From an uncultured Ruminococcus sp. (GTDB lineage Bacteria; Bacillota; Clostridia; Oscillospirales; CAG-272), in contig CAJKRH010000002.1 in the NCBI GenBank assembly GCA_905202255.1, positions 1 to 64,000 of the forward strand: DNA of 64,000 bases. Direction: 5' to 3'. Position 1 is the stretch's first letter, and each line of letters begins with the position of its first letter. The position numbers and the translations under genes were made by a program. Below are positions 33,396 to 42,767 of this stretch, one piece after another. A model generated the notes under the pieces. It saw only the letters and a program-made list of their open reading frames with translations. It had not been told where the DNA came from and did not search any database.

Positions 33396-35375
33396 ATGAA
33401 TTTCAGACAGGTACACCTTGATTTTCACACGAGCGGCGAAATAGAGAATATAGGCAGCCGTTTTTCAAAGGAGCAGTTTCAGAATGCGCTGAAAATGGGG
33501 CATGTCAACTCGATAACGCTCTTTTCCAAGTGCCACCACGGATGGGCTTACCATCCGTCGGAGGCAAATACCATGCATCCGCATCTTGATTTCGACCTGC
33601 TCGGTGCAGAGATAGAGGCGGCGCACGAAATAGGAGTAAAAACACCGATTTATATTTCCGCAGGGCTTGATGAAAAGATGGCTCGACTTCATCCCGACTG
33701 GCTCTACCGCAATGCGGACGAAAGCACGGAATGGGTTAAGAATTTCACCGTTCCGGGATATCACCGCATGTGCATGAATTCTCCGTATCTCGATTATCTG
33801 CTGGCGCAGATAGAAGAGGTGCTCGAGAGATATGACGGCGACGGAATATTTCTCGATATCGTAGGCGTTTTCCCCTGCTACTGTCAGCACTGCGTAGCCA
33901 AAATGCGCGAACGCGGCTGGGATCCTTATGCTCCCGACAATGCCTACAGACTCGGCGTGGAAACATATATGAACTATCTGCGCCGCGTGCGTGAAACGGT
34001 AGACAAGCATAAGCCCGGGCATCCCGTATTTCACAATGCGGGTCACCTCTCGGCAGGCAGAAGAGAATTTGCCTATCTCAATACGCATCTCGAGCTTGAG
34101 AGCCTTCCCACCGGCGGCTGGGGATATGACCATTTCCCGCTTTCCGCCGCATACGCGAGAACGCTCGGCATGGAATTTCTCGGCATGACGGGCAAATTTC
34201 ATCTCAGCTGGGGCGAATTCGGCGGCTTCAAGCATCCGAATGCTCTGCGCTATGAGGCATCGCTCTCAATTGCAAACGGAGCGAAGGTTTCGATAGGCGA
34301 CCAGCTTCATCCGCTCGGCTTCATGGAGCCTGCAACATACAAACTCATCGGCGAAGCTTTCAAGGAGGTTGAGGAAAAGGAACCTTGGCTTGACGGTGTC
34401 GAAAGCGTAGCGGATATCGCACTGCTTTCGCAGGAAGCGCTTTTCGCTCATATGAGCCCTGAAAAAGACCCTCCCGGCAAGCGCTCATGGATAGGAAGCA
34501 CGGGTGCCTCGAGAATTCTTCTCGAGGGCAAGTACCTTTTTGATATGGTGGATACGGAGGCGGATCTTTCGAAATATAAGCTCGTTATCCTCACGGATGA
34601 CAGCATCATCGATGATGAGGTTGCCGAAAAGCTCCGCGAGTTTACTGAAAACGGCGGCAAAATCCTTGCCACGGGTGACAGCACACTAATGAATGACGGA
34701 AGCGGCTTTGCCTTTGACCTCGGTGCAAAATACATCGGTTCATGCAAGTATAATCCGACATATCTCCATCCGAAATTTGAAATGGAGGGGCTCTATGATT
34801 CGGCTTATGTGATATATCAGCCCTGCAACGATATAGAGGCGACAGGCGATGTCCTCGCATACAGAGAGGACCCTTATTTCAACCGCTCGACATTTAAGTT
34901 TTCCTCGCATCAGCACACGCCCAACGATCCCGAAAAGGTTTCTCCCGCGATAACGGTGGGCGCGGACGGCGCGTATATTTCGTTCAGACTCTTCAGCGAG
35001 TACGCAACAAAAGGTTCGCTCATCGCAAAGCAGGTAATCAAGCATGTTATAGATGTTCTCCTCGGAGAAAACAAGACGCTGACCACAAGCCTGCCTGCGC
35101 AGGGCGTGGTAACGCTGATGAATCAGGTTGCCGAGAGACGCCTTGTAAATCATCTGCTCTATGCTTCTCCCGTCAAGCGCGGTAACGGCGTTGAGGTTAT
35201 CGAGGATATCGTTCCCGTATATAATACCGAGGTTTCGATAAAGCTCGACAGAGAGCCGGAGAGAGTTTATCTCGCCCCGCAGGACAGAGATATAGACTTT
35301 GACTACACAGACGGCATACTGACTTACACGCTTGATAAGCTCGAGTGCCACCAGATGGTAGTAATAGAATATTGA
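33396..35375 (+). CDS. GHL6/GH151-like glycoside hydrolase with beta-galactosidase trimerisation domain
   Basis: 659 residues. The N-terminal TIM barrel has RQVHLDFHTSG, GVKTPIYISAGLDE, DGIFLDIVGVFPCYC-x2-C and a following catalytic-looking region with GMTGKFHLSWGEFGG. Residues ~350-560 match the beta-galactosidase trimerisation fold (ILTDDSIIDDEVAEKL, NGGKILATGDS). This arrangement is found in GHL6 proteins and GH151 alpha-L-fucosidases (family knowledge, moderate certainty). No signal peptide, so intracellular. Follows infB by 12 bp. fucI at 47.5 kb makes a fucoside substrate plausible. Confidence 0.75.
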   Translation: MNFRQVHLDFHTSGEIENIGSRFSKEQFQNALKMGHVNSITLFSKCHHGWAYHPSEANTMHPHLDFDLLGAEIEAAHEIGVKTPIYISAGLDEKMARLHPDWLYRNADESTEWVKNFTVPGYHRMCMNSPYLDYLLAQIEEVLERYDGDGIFLDIVGVFPCYCQHCVAKMRERGWDPYAPDNAYRLGVETYMNYLRRVRETVDKHKPGHPVFHNAGHLSAGRREFAYLNTHLELESLPTGGWGYDHFPLSAAYARTLGMEFLGMTGKFHLSWGEFGGFKHPNALRYEASLSIANGAKVSIGDQLHPLGFMEPATYKLIGEAFKEVEEKEPWLDGVESVADIALLSQEALFAHMSPEKDPPGKRSWIGSTGASRILLEGKYLFDMVDTEADLSKYKLVILTDDSIIDDEVAEKLREFTENGGKILATGDSTLMNDGSGFAFDLGAKYIGSCKYNPTYLHPKFEMEGLYDSAYVIYQPCNDIEATGDVLAYREDPYFNRSTFKFSSHQHTPNDPEKVSPAITVGADGAYISFRLFSEYATKGSLIAKQVIKHVIDVLLGENKTLTTSLPAQGVVTLMNQVAERRLVNHLLYASPVKRGNGVEVIEDIVPVYNTEVSIKLDREPERVYLAPQDRDIDFDYTDGILTYTLDKLECHQMVVIEY

Positions 35376-35381
35376 CTTTCA

Positions 35382-35422
35382 ATCCCCTTGCCGGATTTCG
35401 GTAAGGGGATATATTTTATTTT
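35382..35422 (+). terminator. Terminator after the glycoside hydrolase
   Basis: ATCCCCTT (35382-35389) and AAGGGGAT (35403-35410), then an AT-rich T-run. Probably ends the whole rimP-infB transcript. Confidence 0.8.
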
Positions 35423-35450
35423 AAAATCAAGCGAAAATTGTCAAATATGC

Positions 35451-35479
35451 TTTACATTCCGAAAACGGTGTGATATACT
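35451..35479 (+). promoter_or_regulatory. Promoter of the LysR gene
   Basis: TTTACA (35451-35456), 17-bp spacer, TATACT (35474-35479), 42 bp before the ATG. Confidence 0.65.
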
Positions 35480-35521
35480 GTAATTGTAATAATCAAATTG
35501 CCATCATAACCGGAGAGAATT

Positions 35522-36400
35522 ATGGAAAACAGACTTCTGAAATATTTTCTTGTAGTAGCGCAGGAGGAAAACATCACGCGAGCCGCCGAGATTCTCCATG
35601 TATCACAGCCCGCGCTTTCAAAGCAGATGATGCAGCTGGAAAACGAGCTCGGAGCGACTCTTTTCATTCGCGGCAAGCGCTCGCTTACGCTGACGGAGGA
35701 GGGAAGATTCTTGCGCGGCAGAGCGAGGGAAATCGTTGCGCTGACGGAGAAAACCGAGCGCGATTTCAAGGACGGTATCGTTTCATATAACGGCATCATC
35801 GCCATCGGAATGGGCGAAACATCGGCGAGCCGTCGGCTCGGAGAGCTTGCTGTTGAGTTTTCAAAGAGCTATCCCGATGTGAAATTCGATTTTTATTCCG
35901 CGACTGCCGACAGCGTAAAGGAACGCATAGAAAAAGGCGTGCTTGATGCGGGACTTATTATCGAACCCGCTATTGACCTTGCCAAATACGATTTTCTGCG
36001 ATTTCCCGAAAAAGAGCGGTGGGGTGTGCTTGTTTCTGCGGAAAATCCGCTTTTTCGGAAAGAATCCGTATCAAAGAGTGACCTCGTCGGAGAGCGGCTT
36101 TTCGTGCCGTTCCGCATCAGAAATCAACTCGAGGAGATATTCGGCATATCGATTCACAGCCCGAATGTTTTCGGCACGCACAATCTGCTCGGCAATGTTG
36201 CCACTCTGGTGCGCGAGAATGCAGGCGCGTCGATAACTATCGAGGGCGCAACGGAGCTTTATGACAAGCGCACGCTCGGATGGCGACCTTTTGAACCCGA
36301 AATCATCCTTTCCAGTGTCCTTATCTGGAAAAAACACAAAGCCGCTTCGCCGAGCGCCGCAAAATTCATTGAATTTGTGGAACATTCCATTCGGTTATGA
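35522..36400 (+). CDS. LysR-family transcriptional regulator
   Basis: 292 residues. N-terminal winged HTH: LLKYFLVVAQEENITRAAEI, LHVSQPALSKQMMQLENELG and LFIRGKRSLTLTEEG. The remaining ~200 residues are the LysR substrate-binding domain, with GMGETSASRRLGELAVEFSK and PDVKFDFYSA. In these clusters LysR proteins usually control the adjoining flavodoxin/aldo-keto reductase genes, here starting at 37.1 kb in the same direction. The inducer is unknown. Confidence 0.92.
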   Translation: MENRLLKYFLVVAQEENITRAAEILHVSQPALSKQMMQLENELGATLFIRGKRSLTLTEEGRFLRGRAREIVALTEKTERDFKDGIVSYNGIIAIGMGETSASRRLGELAVEFSKSYPDVKFDFYSATADSVKERIEKGVLDAGLIIEPAIDLAKYDFLRFPEKERWGVLVSAENPLFRKESVSKSDLVGERLFVPFRIRNQLEEIFGISIHSPNVFGTHNLLGNVATLVRENAGASITIEGATELYDKRTLGWRPFEPEIILSSVLIWKKHKAASPSAAKFIEFVEHSIRL

Positions 36401-36421
36401 TTTATAATTAAAAATAAGTAT

Positions 36422-36450
36422 TTTACATGGAATAATTTTCGTGATATAAT
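36422..36450 (+). promoter_or_regulatory. Promoter overlapping the LysR terminator
   Basis: TTTACA (36422-36427), 17-bp spacer, TATAAT (36445-36450). It ends where the terminator stem begins, so new transcripts start inside the hairpin and escape it. It could drive the redox operon. Confidence 0.6.
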
Positions 36451-36491
36451 AAGCGTGAAAAAGGCGAAAGCCCTGCTCACGCTTATTTTTT
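36451..36491 (+). terminator. Terminator of the LysR gene
   Basis: AAGCGTGA (36451-36458) and TCACGCTT (36477-36484) with ATTTTTT. Confidence 0.75.
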
Positions 36492-36502
36492 CGGAGATTA
36501 TT

Positions 36503-37059
36503 ATGCGAAGTATCATTGAAAGAGACCTTTCGGGAGAGCCTGTGTCGATTGACGATGCGGACTACGGCAAAATCAAAAAAATCATTGCAAACGCAAAGCG
36601 GCTGACGCAGGAAATGAATACCACGGTCTGCGATGCGGCGACTGCGCGTAAATATTTCAGCGAAATCACAGGGCAGGCTGTGGCGAAGATTTTAATCTGA
36701 ATCCGCCGTTTTATACGGATTTCGGGCGGAATATACGCGTGGGCTAGCGCGTATTCATAAATTTCGGCTGCACATTTATGGACAGGGGCGGAGTCACCAT
36801 AGGCGATGATGCTTTCATCGCGCCGCAGGTTCAGCTTATTACGGAAAATCACGGGCTCGAACCCGACAGACGGCGGTATATCACCTCGCGCCCGATTATC
36901 ATAGGAAAAAATGTCTGGATTGGTGCCGGCGCGATAATTCTTCCGGGCGTGCACATCGGAGACGGTGCCGTCGTCGGTGCGGGCAGTGTTGTGACAAAGG
37001 ATGTTCCGGCAAATACGGTTGTTGCGGGGAATCCCACAAAGTCGATAAAGAAGATATAG
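36503..37059 (+). pseudogene. Maltose/galactoside O-acetyltransferase pseudogene
   Basis: The first part (from ATG 36503, GGAG upstream) encodes the acetyltransferase N-terminal helices up to EITGQAV. The frame then shifts near 36678, consistent with a lost base. The new frame reads NLNPPFYTDFGRNIRVG, then an in-frame TAG (36745-36747) where the family has Lys, then [13 protein letters not shown] and a complete left-handed beta-helix C-terminus ([23 protein letters not shown]). Two independent lesions indicate decay. A translated C-terminal fragment from ATG 36778 is conceivable but lacks a ribosome site. Confidence 0.85.
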
Positions 37060-37071
37060 GAGGATGAAATT

Positions 37072-37722
37072 ATGAAAAAAAGTAAGCTGATTTTATGCCT
37101 GATGGTGCTTATCTGCGCGGCTGTTTTCATCTTTTCCGCCTGCGCAAACGGAAGCGGAAATGACGCGACAGGAACGACTACCGAAAGCACGGGAACCACG
37201 GAATCGGGCGAAAATATAACTCCACCCGAGAAAAAATCAAGGATTCTCATCGCTTATTTTTCCTGCACGGGCAATACGAAAGCGGTCGCCGAGAAAATAG
37301 CATCGCTTACGGGCGCGGAGATTTACGAAATCGTCCCCGCGGAGCCGTATACTTCGGCTGACCTAAACTACAGCGACAGCAATTGCCGCGCAAACCGCGA
37401 GATGAATGACCCTGACGCGCGCCCGCAGATTGCAGGTGCCGAAATCGACTTTTCCGAATATGATACGGTCATCATCGGCTATCCTATATGGTGGGGCACG
37501 ATGCCGAAAATCATAAATACTTTCCTTGATAAATATGACCTAAGCGGCAAAACCGTTCTGCCTTTCTGCACATCGGGTAGCAGCGGCATATCAAGGTCGG
37601 TTTCCGAAATCAGAACATCCGAGCCTGCGGCGACTGTAAAAGACGGGCTTCGTGCCACAGGCGCAGGCGATGTAAATCTCGAAAAATGGCTTTGCGACGG
37701 CGGAGCAATCGAAATAAAATGA
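37072..37722 (+). CDS. Secreted flavodoxin lipoprotein
   Basis: 216 residues. Signal peptide with lipobox VFIFSAC near residue 24, a Thr/Ser/Gly linker (30-52), then a flavodoxin domain: ILIAYFSCTGNTKAVAEKIA (FMN phosphate loop), GYPIWWGTMPKI and PFCTSGSSGISRS. The domain belongs to the flavodoxin_4 group. Being lipid-anchored outside the cell is unusual for a flavin redox carrier and suggests extracytoplasmic electron transfer. First intact gene of the LysR-linked cluster. Confidence 0.88.
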   Translation: MKKSKLILCLMVLICAAVFIFSACANGSGNDATGTTTESTGTTESGENITPPEKKSRILIAYFSCTGNTKAVAEKIASLTGAEIYEIVPAEPYTSADLNYSDSNCRANREMNDPDARPQIAGAEIDFSEYDTVIIGYPIWWGTMPKIINTFLDKYDLSGKTVLPFCTSGSSGISRSVSEIRTSEPAATVKDGLRATGAGDVNLEKWLCDGGAIEIK

Positions 37723-37739
37723 ATACGGAGGAAAAGCGC

Positions 37740-38162
37740 ATGAACGAAAGAGAATTTGAAAAGCAGAATGTTTTCGGCAAAGGGGGATACAATTCCGCCT
37801 ATGCGAAATATTTCAGCGGGGCGTCTTATCTGAATCCGCTGACAGAGGCGGGAAAAACCGTTTTCCTTGCCAATGTCACTTTTGAACCCTCCTGCCGGAA
37901 TAACCGGCATATTCATCATGCCGATGAGGGCGGCGGTCAGATACTTGTCTGCACGGCGGGCGAGGGATGGTATATGGAGGAGGGCAAAGATGCCGTCAGC
38001 CTCACTCCTGGAACGGTAATCACGATTCCCGCAAATGTAAAGCACTGGCACGGCGCGAAAAAAGACAGCTGGTTTTCTCATATAGCTATAGAGGTTCCGG
38101 GTAAGAACTGCAAAACCGAATGGTGCGAGCCTGTGTCGGACGAAGAATACGAAAAACTCTGA
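37740..38162 (+). CDS. Cupin-domain protein
   Basis: 140 residues from ATG 37740, with ACGGAGG 8 nt upstream. Cupin motif 1 NNRHIHHADEGGGQILVCTAGEGW and motif 2 PGTVITIPANVKHWHGA carry the His/Glu metal ligands. Proteins of this type sit with CMD-family proteins in clostridial redox operons; its reaction is unknown. 13 bp precede the CMD gene. Confidence 0.88.
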   Translation: MNEREFEKQNVFGKGGYNSAYAKYFSGASYLNPLTEAGKTVFLANVTFEPSCRNNRHIHHADEGGGQILVCTAGEGWYMEEGKDAVSLTPGTVITIPANVKHWHGAKKDSWFSHIAIEVPGKNCKTEWCEPVSDEEYEKL

Positions 38163-38175
38163 GGAGGGAAGAGTC

Positions 38176-38523
38176 ATGGCGATAAAACAGACTGCGGGCA
38201 GAGATGCTCTGGGTGAGTTCGCCCCGAAATTTGCCGAGCTTAACGATGATGTTCTCTTCGGCGAGGTATGGAGCAGAGAAGATCAACTTTCTCTGCGCGA
38301 CCGCTCGCTTATAACGGTCGTTGCGCTGATGGCGCAGGGAATTACCGATGAGAGCTTCCGCTATCATCTGATAAATGCAAAGAAAAACGGCATAACAAAA
38401 GAAGAAATTGCGGAAACGGTCACTCATGCCGCCTTTTACTGCGGATGGCCGAAAGCATGGGCGGTTTTCCGCATGGCAAAAGAAATATGGAACGATGATG
38501 AAAAAGGAGAGGATAAAAAATGA
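38176..38523 (+). CDS. Carboxymuconolactone decarboxylase-family protein
   Basis: 115 residues. LSLRDRSLITVVALMAQGI and EEIAETVTHAAFYCGWPKAW match the CMD/AhpD fold. It has only one Cys in the motif region (FYCGWP) rather than the AhpD CxxC, so it is not a typical peroxidase reductase. GGAGGG precedes the ATG. Overlaps the next gene by 4 bp. Confidence 0.88.
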   Translation: MAIKQTAGRDALGEFAPKFAELNDDVLFGEVWSREDQLSLRDRSLITVVALMAQGITDESFRYHLINAKKNGITKEEIAETVTHAAFYCGWPKAWAVFRMAKEIWNDDEKGEDKK

Positions 38524-39377
38524 TTTTAGACAAAACCGTCACGCTGAATAACGGCGTGAAAATTCCGATGCTCGGCTTCGGAACATGGTGCATAGACGAC
38601 GATAAGGCGGCAGAGGCTGTCAAAACCGCCATTGACCTCGGATATCGCCATATCGACACGGCGCAGGCATATGGCAATGAGCGCGGTGTAGGCGAGGGAG
38701 TGCGCACATGCGGCGTGCCGCGCGATGAGCTTTTTGTAGTCAGCAAGGTCGCGGCAGAAAATAAGAATTACGCTTCCGCCGCAAAGTCAATCGACGAAAC
38801 ACTTGCGAAGACAGGTCTTGAATATCTCGACATGATGATTATTCATGCGCCTCAACCTTGGGCAGAGTGGCGCGGCGAGAAGCGGTATTTTGAGGAAAAC
38901 CGCGAGGTATGGCGTGCGCTTGAGGATGCGTATGACGCAGGGAAACTGCGCGCCATCGGCGTTTCAAACTTTCTTCGCGATGACCTTGAAAGTCTGCTCC
39001 CGCATTGCAGGGTAAAGCCTGCGGTAAATCAGGTGCTTGCTCATATCGGAAATACGCCGAAAGAGCTTATATCTTTCTGCGCGGAAAACGGCATTGCCGT
39101 AGAGGCATATTCGCCCATCGCGCACGGTGAGGCGCTGAAAAGCCCCGCTATTACCGAAACGGCGAAGAAATACGGCGTATCTCCCGCACAGCTCTGCATA
39201 CGGTATATTCTTCAGCTTGGGCTTATCGCCCTGCCGAAAGCTTCCTCGCGCGAGCATATAAAGGAAAACGGCGAACTTGATTTTGTCATTTCCGATGCGG
39301 ACATGAAAGCTCTCGGCGCAGTGGAATTCAAAAATTACGGTGAATACAGCTATTTTCCTGTATTCAGCGGCAAATAA
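38520..39377 (+). CDS. Aldo/keto reductase
   Basis: 285 residues of the 2,5-diketogluconate reductase-like AKR group. Catalytic Asp/Tyr in HIDTAQAYGNERGVG, Lys in VVSKVA and His in MIIHAPQP; IGVSNF and the NADPH-binding PKASSREHIKEN are present. No Fe-S cluster, unlike the two AKRs downstream. Coupled to the CMD gene by a 4-bp overlap. Confidence 0.92.
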   Translation: MILDKTVTLNNGVKIPMLGFGTWCIDDDKAAEAVKTAIDLGYRHIDTAQAYGNERGVGEGVRTCGVPRDELFVVSKVAAENKNYASAAKSIDETLAKTGLEYLDMMIIHAPQPWAEWRGEKRYFEENREVWRALEDAYDAGKLRAIGVSNFLRDDLESLLPHCRVKPAVNQVLAHIGNTPKELISFCAENGIAVEAYSPIAHGEALKSPAITETAKKYGVSPAQLCIRYILQLGLIALPKASSREHIKENGELDFVISDADMKALGAVEFKNYGEYSYFPVFSGK

Positions 39378-39390
39378 GGAGGAAATCACA

Positions 39391-39861
39391 ATGAAAAAAC
39401 TTGTAGCGTACTTTTCCGCGAGCGGAGTAACGGAAAAGACGGCGCAGAAGCTGGCTAAGGCTGTCGGCGCCGACATTTTCAAAATCAAACCCGCCGTTCC
39501 GTACACGCACGCTGACCTCGACTGGACAAACAACAAGAGCCGCTCCTCTGTGGAGATGAGCAATCCACAGTCGCGTCCGGAAATCGCTTCGTACTGCGAA
39601 AATATGGACGAATACGACACGGTATATGTCGGATTTCCCATCTGGTGGTATGTAGCGCCTACAATCATCGATACTTTCCTCGAAAGCTATGATTTCTCGG
39701 GAAAAACGGTGATTCCTTTTGCCACATCGGGCGGAAGCGGCATGGGAAAGACGGTCGATGTTCTCAAAAAGGTCTGCCCGAATGCCACATGGAAAGCAGG
39801 CGGCATAGTCAACAGAATGACGGAAAGCGAACTTGCGAAATGGGCTGAAAAGAATAGCTGA
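39391..39861 (+). CDS. Cytoplasmic flavodoxin
   Basis: 156 residues from ATG 39391, with AAGGAGG upstream. LVAYFSASGVTEKTAQKLA, FPIWWYVAPTIIDTFLE and PFATSGGSGMGKT show the same flavodoxin_4 domain as the lipoprotein at 37072, but without a signal peptide. The two are paralogues on opposite sides of the membrane. Confidence 0.92.
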   Translation: MKKLVAYFSASGVTEKTAQKLAKAVGADIFKIKPAVPYTHADLDWTNNKSRSSVEMSNPQSRPEIASYCENMDEYDTVYVGFPIWWYVAPTIIDTFLESYDFSGKTVIPFATSGGSGMGKTVDVLKKVCPNATWKAGGIVNRMTESELAKWAEKNS

Positions 39862-39892
39862 GTTAAAAAATACATTTTAAGGAGAATAAGAA

Positions 39893-41032
39893 ATGAACGG
39901 ATTTGATGAAAACAGCGTTTTTTCCGAGGCAAAAAAGAATTTCGGCTTCGGCTGTATGCGTCTCCCGATGAAAGACGGCAAGGTCGATTACGATGAATTC
40001 AAAAAGATGGTCGACCTCTTCATGGCAGAGGGGTTCAATTACTTTGATACTGCGAGAGTTTATCTCGAGGGACAGAGCGAAACGGCAATCGGCGACTGCA
40101 TAGCGGCGAGATATCCGCGCGAGAGCTTTGTTCTGACAAACAAGCTTTCGGGTGTGCTCTTCAATACGGAAGAAGAAATCCGTCCGCTCTTTCAGAAGCA
40201 GTTGGAATCCTGCAAGGTAGATTATTTCGATATTTACCTGATGCATGCCCAGAATAAAAATCTTTTTGCAAAATATAAAAAGTGCCATGCCTACGAAACG
40301 GCTTTTGAGCTCAAAAAGGAGGGCAAGATAAAGCATGTCGGAATATCTTTCCACGATACGGCAGATGTTCTGGAGGAAATCCTGACGGAATATCCCGAGG
40401 TCGAGGTAGTCCAGATTCAGTTTAACTATGTCGACTATGAGGACCCTGCAATCCAGTCGAGAAAGCTTTATGAGGTCTGCCGCAAGCACAATAAGCCGAT
40501 GATAGTCATGGAGCCTGTAAAGGGCGGCAATCTCGTAAATCTTCCCGAGAGGGCAAAGAAAGTTCTCGAGGATTTACACGGCGGAAGTGCGGCAAGCTAT
40601 GCCATACGCTTTGCCGCGGGTTTTGACGGCATAAAGATGGTTCTCTCCGGCATGAGCAATATGGAGCAGATGAAAGACAATCTTTCCTATATGAAAGATT
40701 TCAAGCCGCTTGACGAAAACGAGCATGCGGCAATAAAAAAGGTATGCGATATTTTCCATCCCATGCATCTTATACCGTGCACGGCGTGCCGCTATTGCAT
40801 CGACGGTTGCCCGAAACATATCTCCATACCCGACCTTTTCTCATGCATGAACGCAAAGCAGATTTATCACGACTGGAATGTAAACTATTATTACAGCGAG
40901 GTATATACCAAAAATCACGGCAAGGCTTCCGACTGCATAAAGTGCGGCAAGTGCGAAAAAGCCTGCCCGCAGCATCTGCATATACGCGATTTGCTTGTCG
41001 ATGTGGCGGAAGAATTTGAACGCAAAAAATAA
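39893..41032 (+). CDS. Aldo/keto reductase with C-terminal 2x[4Fe-4S] domain
   Basis: 379 residues. AKR barrel with FNYFDTARVYLEGQSE, VLTNKL and LMHAQNKN, then from residue ~290 a ferredoxin-like tail: CTACRYCIDGCPKHISIP and CIKCGKCEKACPQHL. Such fusions let an AKR exchange electrons with ferredoxin or flavodoxin. Substrate unknown. Confidence 0.92.
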   Translation: MNGFDENSVFSEAKKNFGFGCMRLPMKDGKVDYDEFKKMVDLFMAEGFNYFDTARVYLEGQSETAIGDCIAARYPRESFVLTNKLSGVLFNTEEEIRPLFQKQLESCKVDYFDIYLMHAQNKNLFAKYKKCHAYETAFELKKEGKIKHVGISFHDTADVLEEILTEYPEVEVVQIQFNYVDYEDPAIQSRKLYEVCRKHNKPMIVMEPVKGGNLVNLPERAKKVLEDLHGGSAASYAIRFAAGFDGIKMVLSGMSNMEQMKDNLSYMKDFKPLDENEHAAIKKVCDIFHPMHLIPCTACRYCIDGCPKHISIPDLFSCMNAKQIYHDWNVNYYYSEVYTKNHGKASDCIKCGKCEKACPQHLHIRDLLVDVAEEFERKK

Positions 41033-41063
41033 ATAACATTCTGATATTTTCAAGGAGAAAAAG

Positions 41064-42167
41064 ATGATAGAATACAGAAAACTGCCCAAAGGTGAAGAGA
41101 GAATAGGTACTCTCGGGCTCGGAATGGGCGGCATACAGGAAACCCCGCCTGACGAGATAGAGGCGGTCATCAGAAAGGCAATAGAAAACGGCATAAACTT
41201 TTTTGACCTTTGCGCAGGCGGCGCCGCCGTTTACGAGCCTTTCGGAAAAGCTATCCACGGACAGCGCGAAAAGATATATTTTCAGCTTCATTTCGGCGCG
41301 GTATATAATGCCGAGGGCGATTACGGCTGGTCGAGAAATCTGAAAAAGATAAAAGATACTTTCGGGTGGGAGCTTGAAAAGCTCGGCACAGATTATGTCG
41401 ATTTCGGATTTTTGCACTGCGTAGACGAAGAAAGCGATATATACGATATCGAAAAGAACGGTATTTTCGATTTTGTCAAGGAGCTGAAAGACAAAGGCGT
41501 GGTAAGACATATCGGATTTTCGTCCCATACGCCGTCGGTCGCCGAAAAGCTGCTTGATACGGGACTTATCGATATGATGATGCTTTCGATAAATCCTGCG
41601 TATGATTTGGAATGCGGCGACGAATACGGAATAGGAACGACGGACGAGCGCGCGAAGCTTTTCCGCCGCTGTGAAGCGGAGGGAGTTGGCATTTCGGTAA
41701 TGAAGCCTTTTCACGGCGGACAGCTTCTGAGGGCGGAAACATCGCCTTTCAGAAGAGCGCTGACAAAAAATCAGTGCATTCAGTATGTGCTCGACCGCCC
41801 TGCGGTTATGGCTGCCGTGCCCGGAGTCAGAAACCTGAAAGACCTCGATGAATTGCTTACTTTCAAGGCTTCGTCGCGTGAGGAAAACGATTATTCCGAG
41901 ATAGCGGAATTTACGCCTGCGGCGGCAAGAGGGAATTGCGTTTACTGCAATCATTGCCAGCCGTGTCCTGCCGGAATAGACATAGGACTTGTCAATAAAT
42001 ATTACGACCTGTCGCAGGCAGGCGACAAAATGGCGGAAAACCATTATGATAAGCTTGAAGTAAAGGCTTCGGCGTGTCTCGGATGCGGACATTGCGACAG
42101 GCGCTGTCCCTTTGATGTAAAGCAGCAGGAAAAAATGCAGAAAATAGCAGAATATTTTGAAAAATAA
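41064..42167 (+). CDS. Second Fe-S aldo/keto reductase
   Basis: 367 residues. AKR barrel (GLGMGGIQETP, VRHIGFSSHTPSVAEKLL) with tail clusters CVYCNHCQPCPAGIDI and CLGCGHCDRRCPFDV. The usual AKR Tyr is not obvious in INFFDLCAGGAAVYEPFG, so the active site may be adapted. Homologous to but clearly different from the preceding gene. Confidence 0.88.
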   Translation: MIEYRKLPKGEERIGTLGLGMGGIQETPPDEIEAVIRKAIENGINFFDLCAGGAAVYEPFGKAIHGQREKIYFQLHFGAVYNAEGDYGWSRNLKKIKDTFGWELEKLGTDYVDFGFLHCVDEESDIYDIEKNGIFDFVKELKDKGVVRHIGFSSHTPSVAEKLLDTGLIDMMMLSINPAYDLECGDEYGIGTTDERAKLFRRCEAEGVGISVMKPFHGGQLLRAETSPFRRALTKNQCIQYVLDRPAVMAAVPGVRNLKDLDELLTFKASSREENDYSEIAEFTPAAARGNCVYCNHCQPCPAGIDIGLVNKYYDLSQAGDKMAENHYDKLEVKASACLGCGHCDRRCPFDVKQQEKMQKIAEYFEK

Positions 42168-42181
42168 AAAGGAGAAAAATC

Positions 42182-42766
42182 ATGATTGAGAATGTTCTTT
42201 CAAGAAAACAGTTGTCCGTCGGCAAAAAAATCGGGGTAAAAACCGCTTTGTCGGCATTGGTAATAATCGCGGCGGTGTGTCTGCCGCAACTCGTACATCT
42301 CGTAGCGGGAGCGCAGGGCGGCGTTAAATATCTCCCGATGTATCTGCCCGTTATCATCGGCGGTGCGCTGATGGGTGCCAAATGGGGATTTACGGTAGGT
42401 CTGATTGCACCGTTCATGAGCTTTTTGGTTACATCCGCTTTCGGAAATCCTATGCCTATGGCAGAGAGACTTCCTTTTATGATGGCGGAGCTTGCCGTAT
42501 TTGCTCTTGTTTCCGGCGCATTCGGTAAGCTTATCTATAAGAATAAATGGATGGCATTTCCCGCAGTGCTTTCTGCAGAAATCGCAGGCAGAGCATCTTT
42601 TGTGCTTCTTATCGCAATATTCGGAAGATTTACATCGTTTACAGTTTCCATGATTTGGGGTCAGATAAAAACAGGCTTTGTCGGACTTGCTCTGCAGGCT
42701 GTAATCGCTCCGCTTCTTATCATCGGAATGAGAAAGCTTATCAAAAATGATGAAACCGGAAAATGA
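42182..42766 (+). CDS. ECF transporter S component
   Basis: 194 residues with about six hydrophobic segments. LPMYLPVIIGGALMGAKWGFTVGLIAPFMSFL is the S-component core, and FALVSGAFGKLIYK follows. It should use shared EcfA/A'/T elsewhere. The vitamin imported is unknown; placement with flavin-using enzymes suggests a flavin or related cofactor (weak inference). Confidence 0.82.
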   Translation: MIENVLSRKQLSVGKKIGVKTALSALVIIAAVCLPQLVHLVAGAQGGVKYLPMYLPVIIGGALMGAKWGFTVGLIAPFMSFLVTSAFGNPMPMAERLPFMMAELAVFALVSGAFGKLIYKNKWMAFPAVLSAEIAGRASFVLLIAIFGRFTSFTVSMIWGQIKTGFVGLALQAVIAPLLIIGMRKLIKNDETGK

Positions 42767-42767
42767 T

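Noticed and set aside
31707..33428. 573-codon minus-strand frame
   Set aside because: Antisense shadow of infB; GC-biased codons leave the opposite strand open, and no motif or RBS supports it.
36778..37059. Independent short acetyltransferase gene
   Set aside because: The upstream sequence in the same frame continues the homologous protein through a TAG, so this is the tail of a pseudogene.
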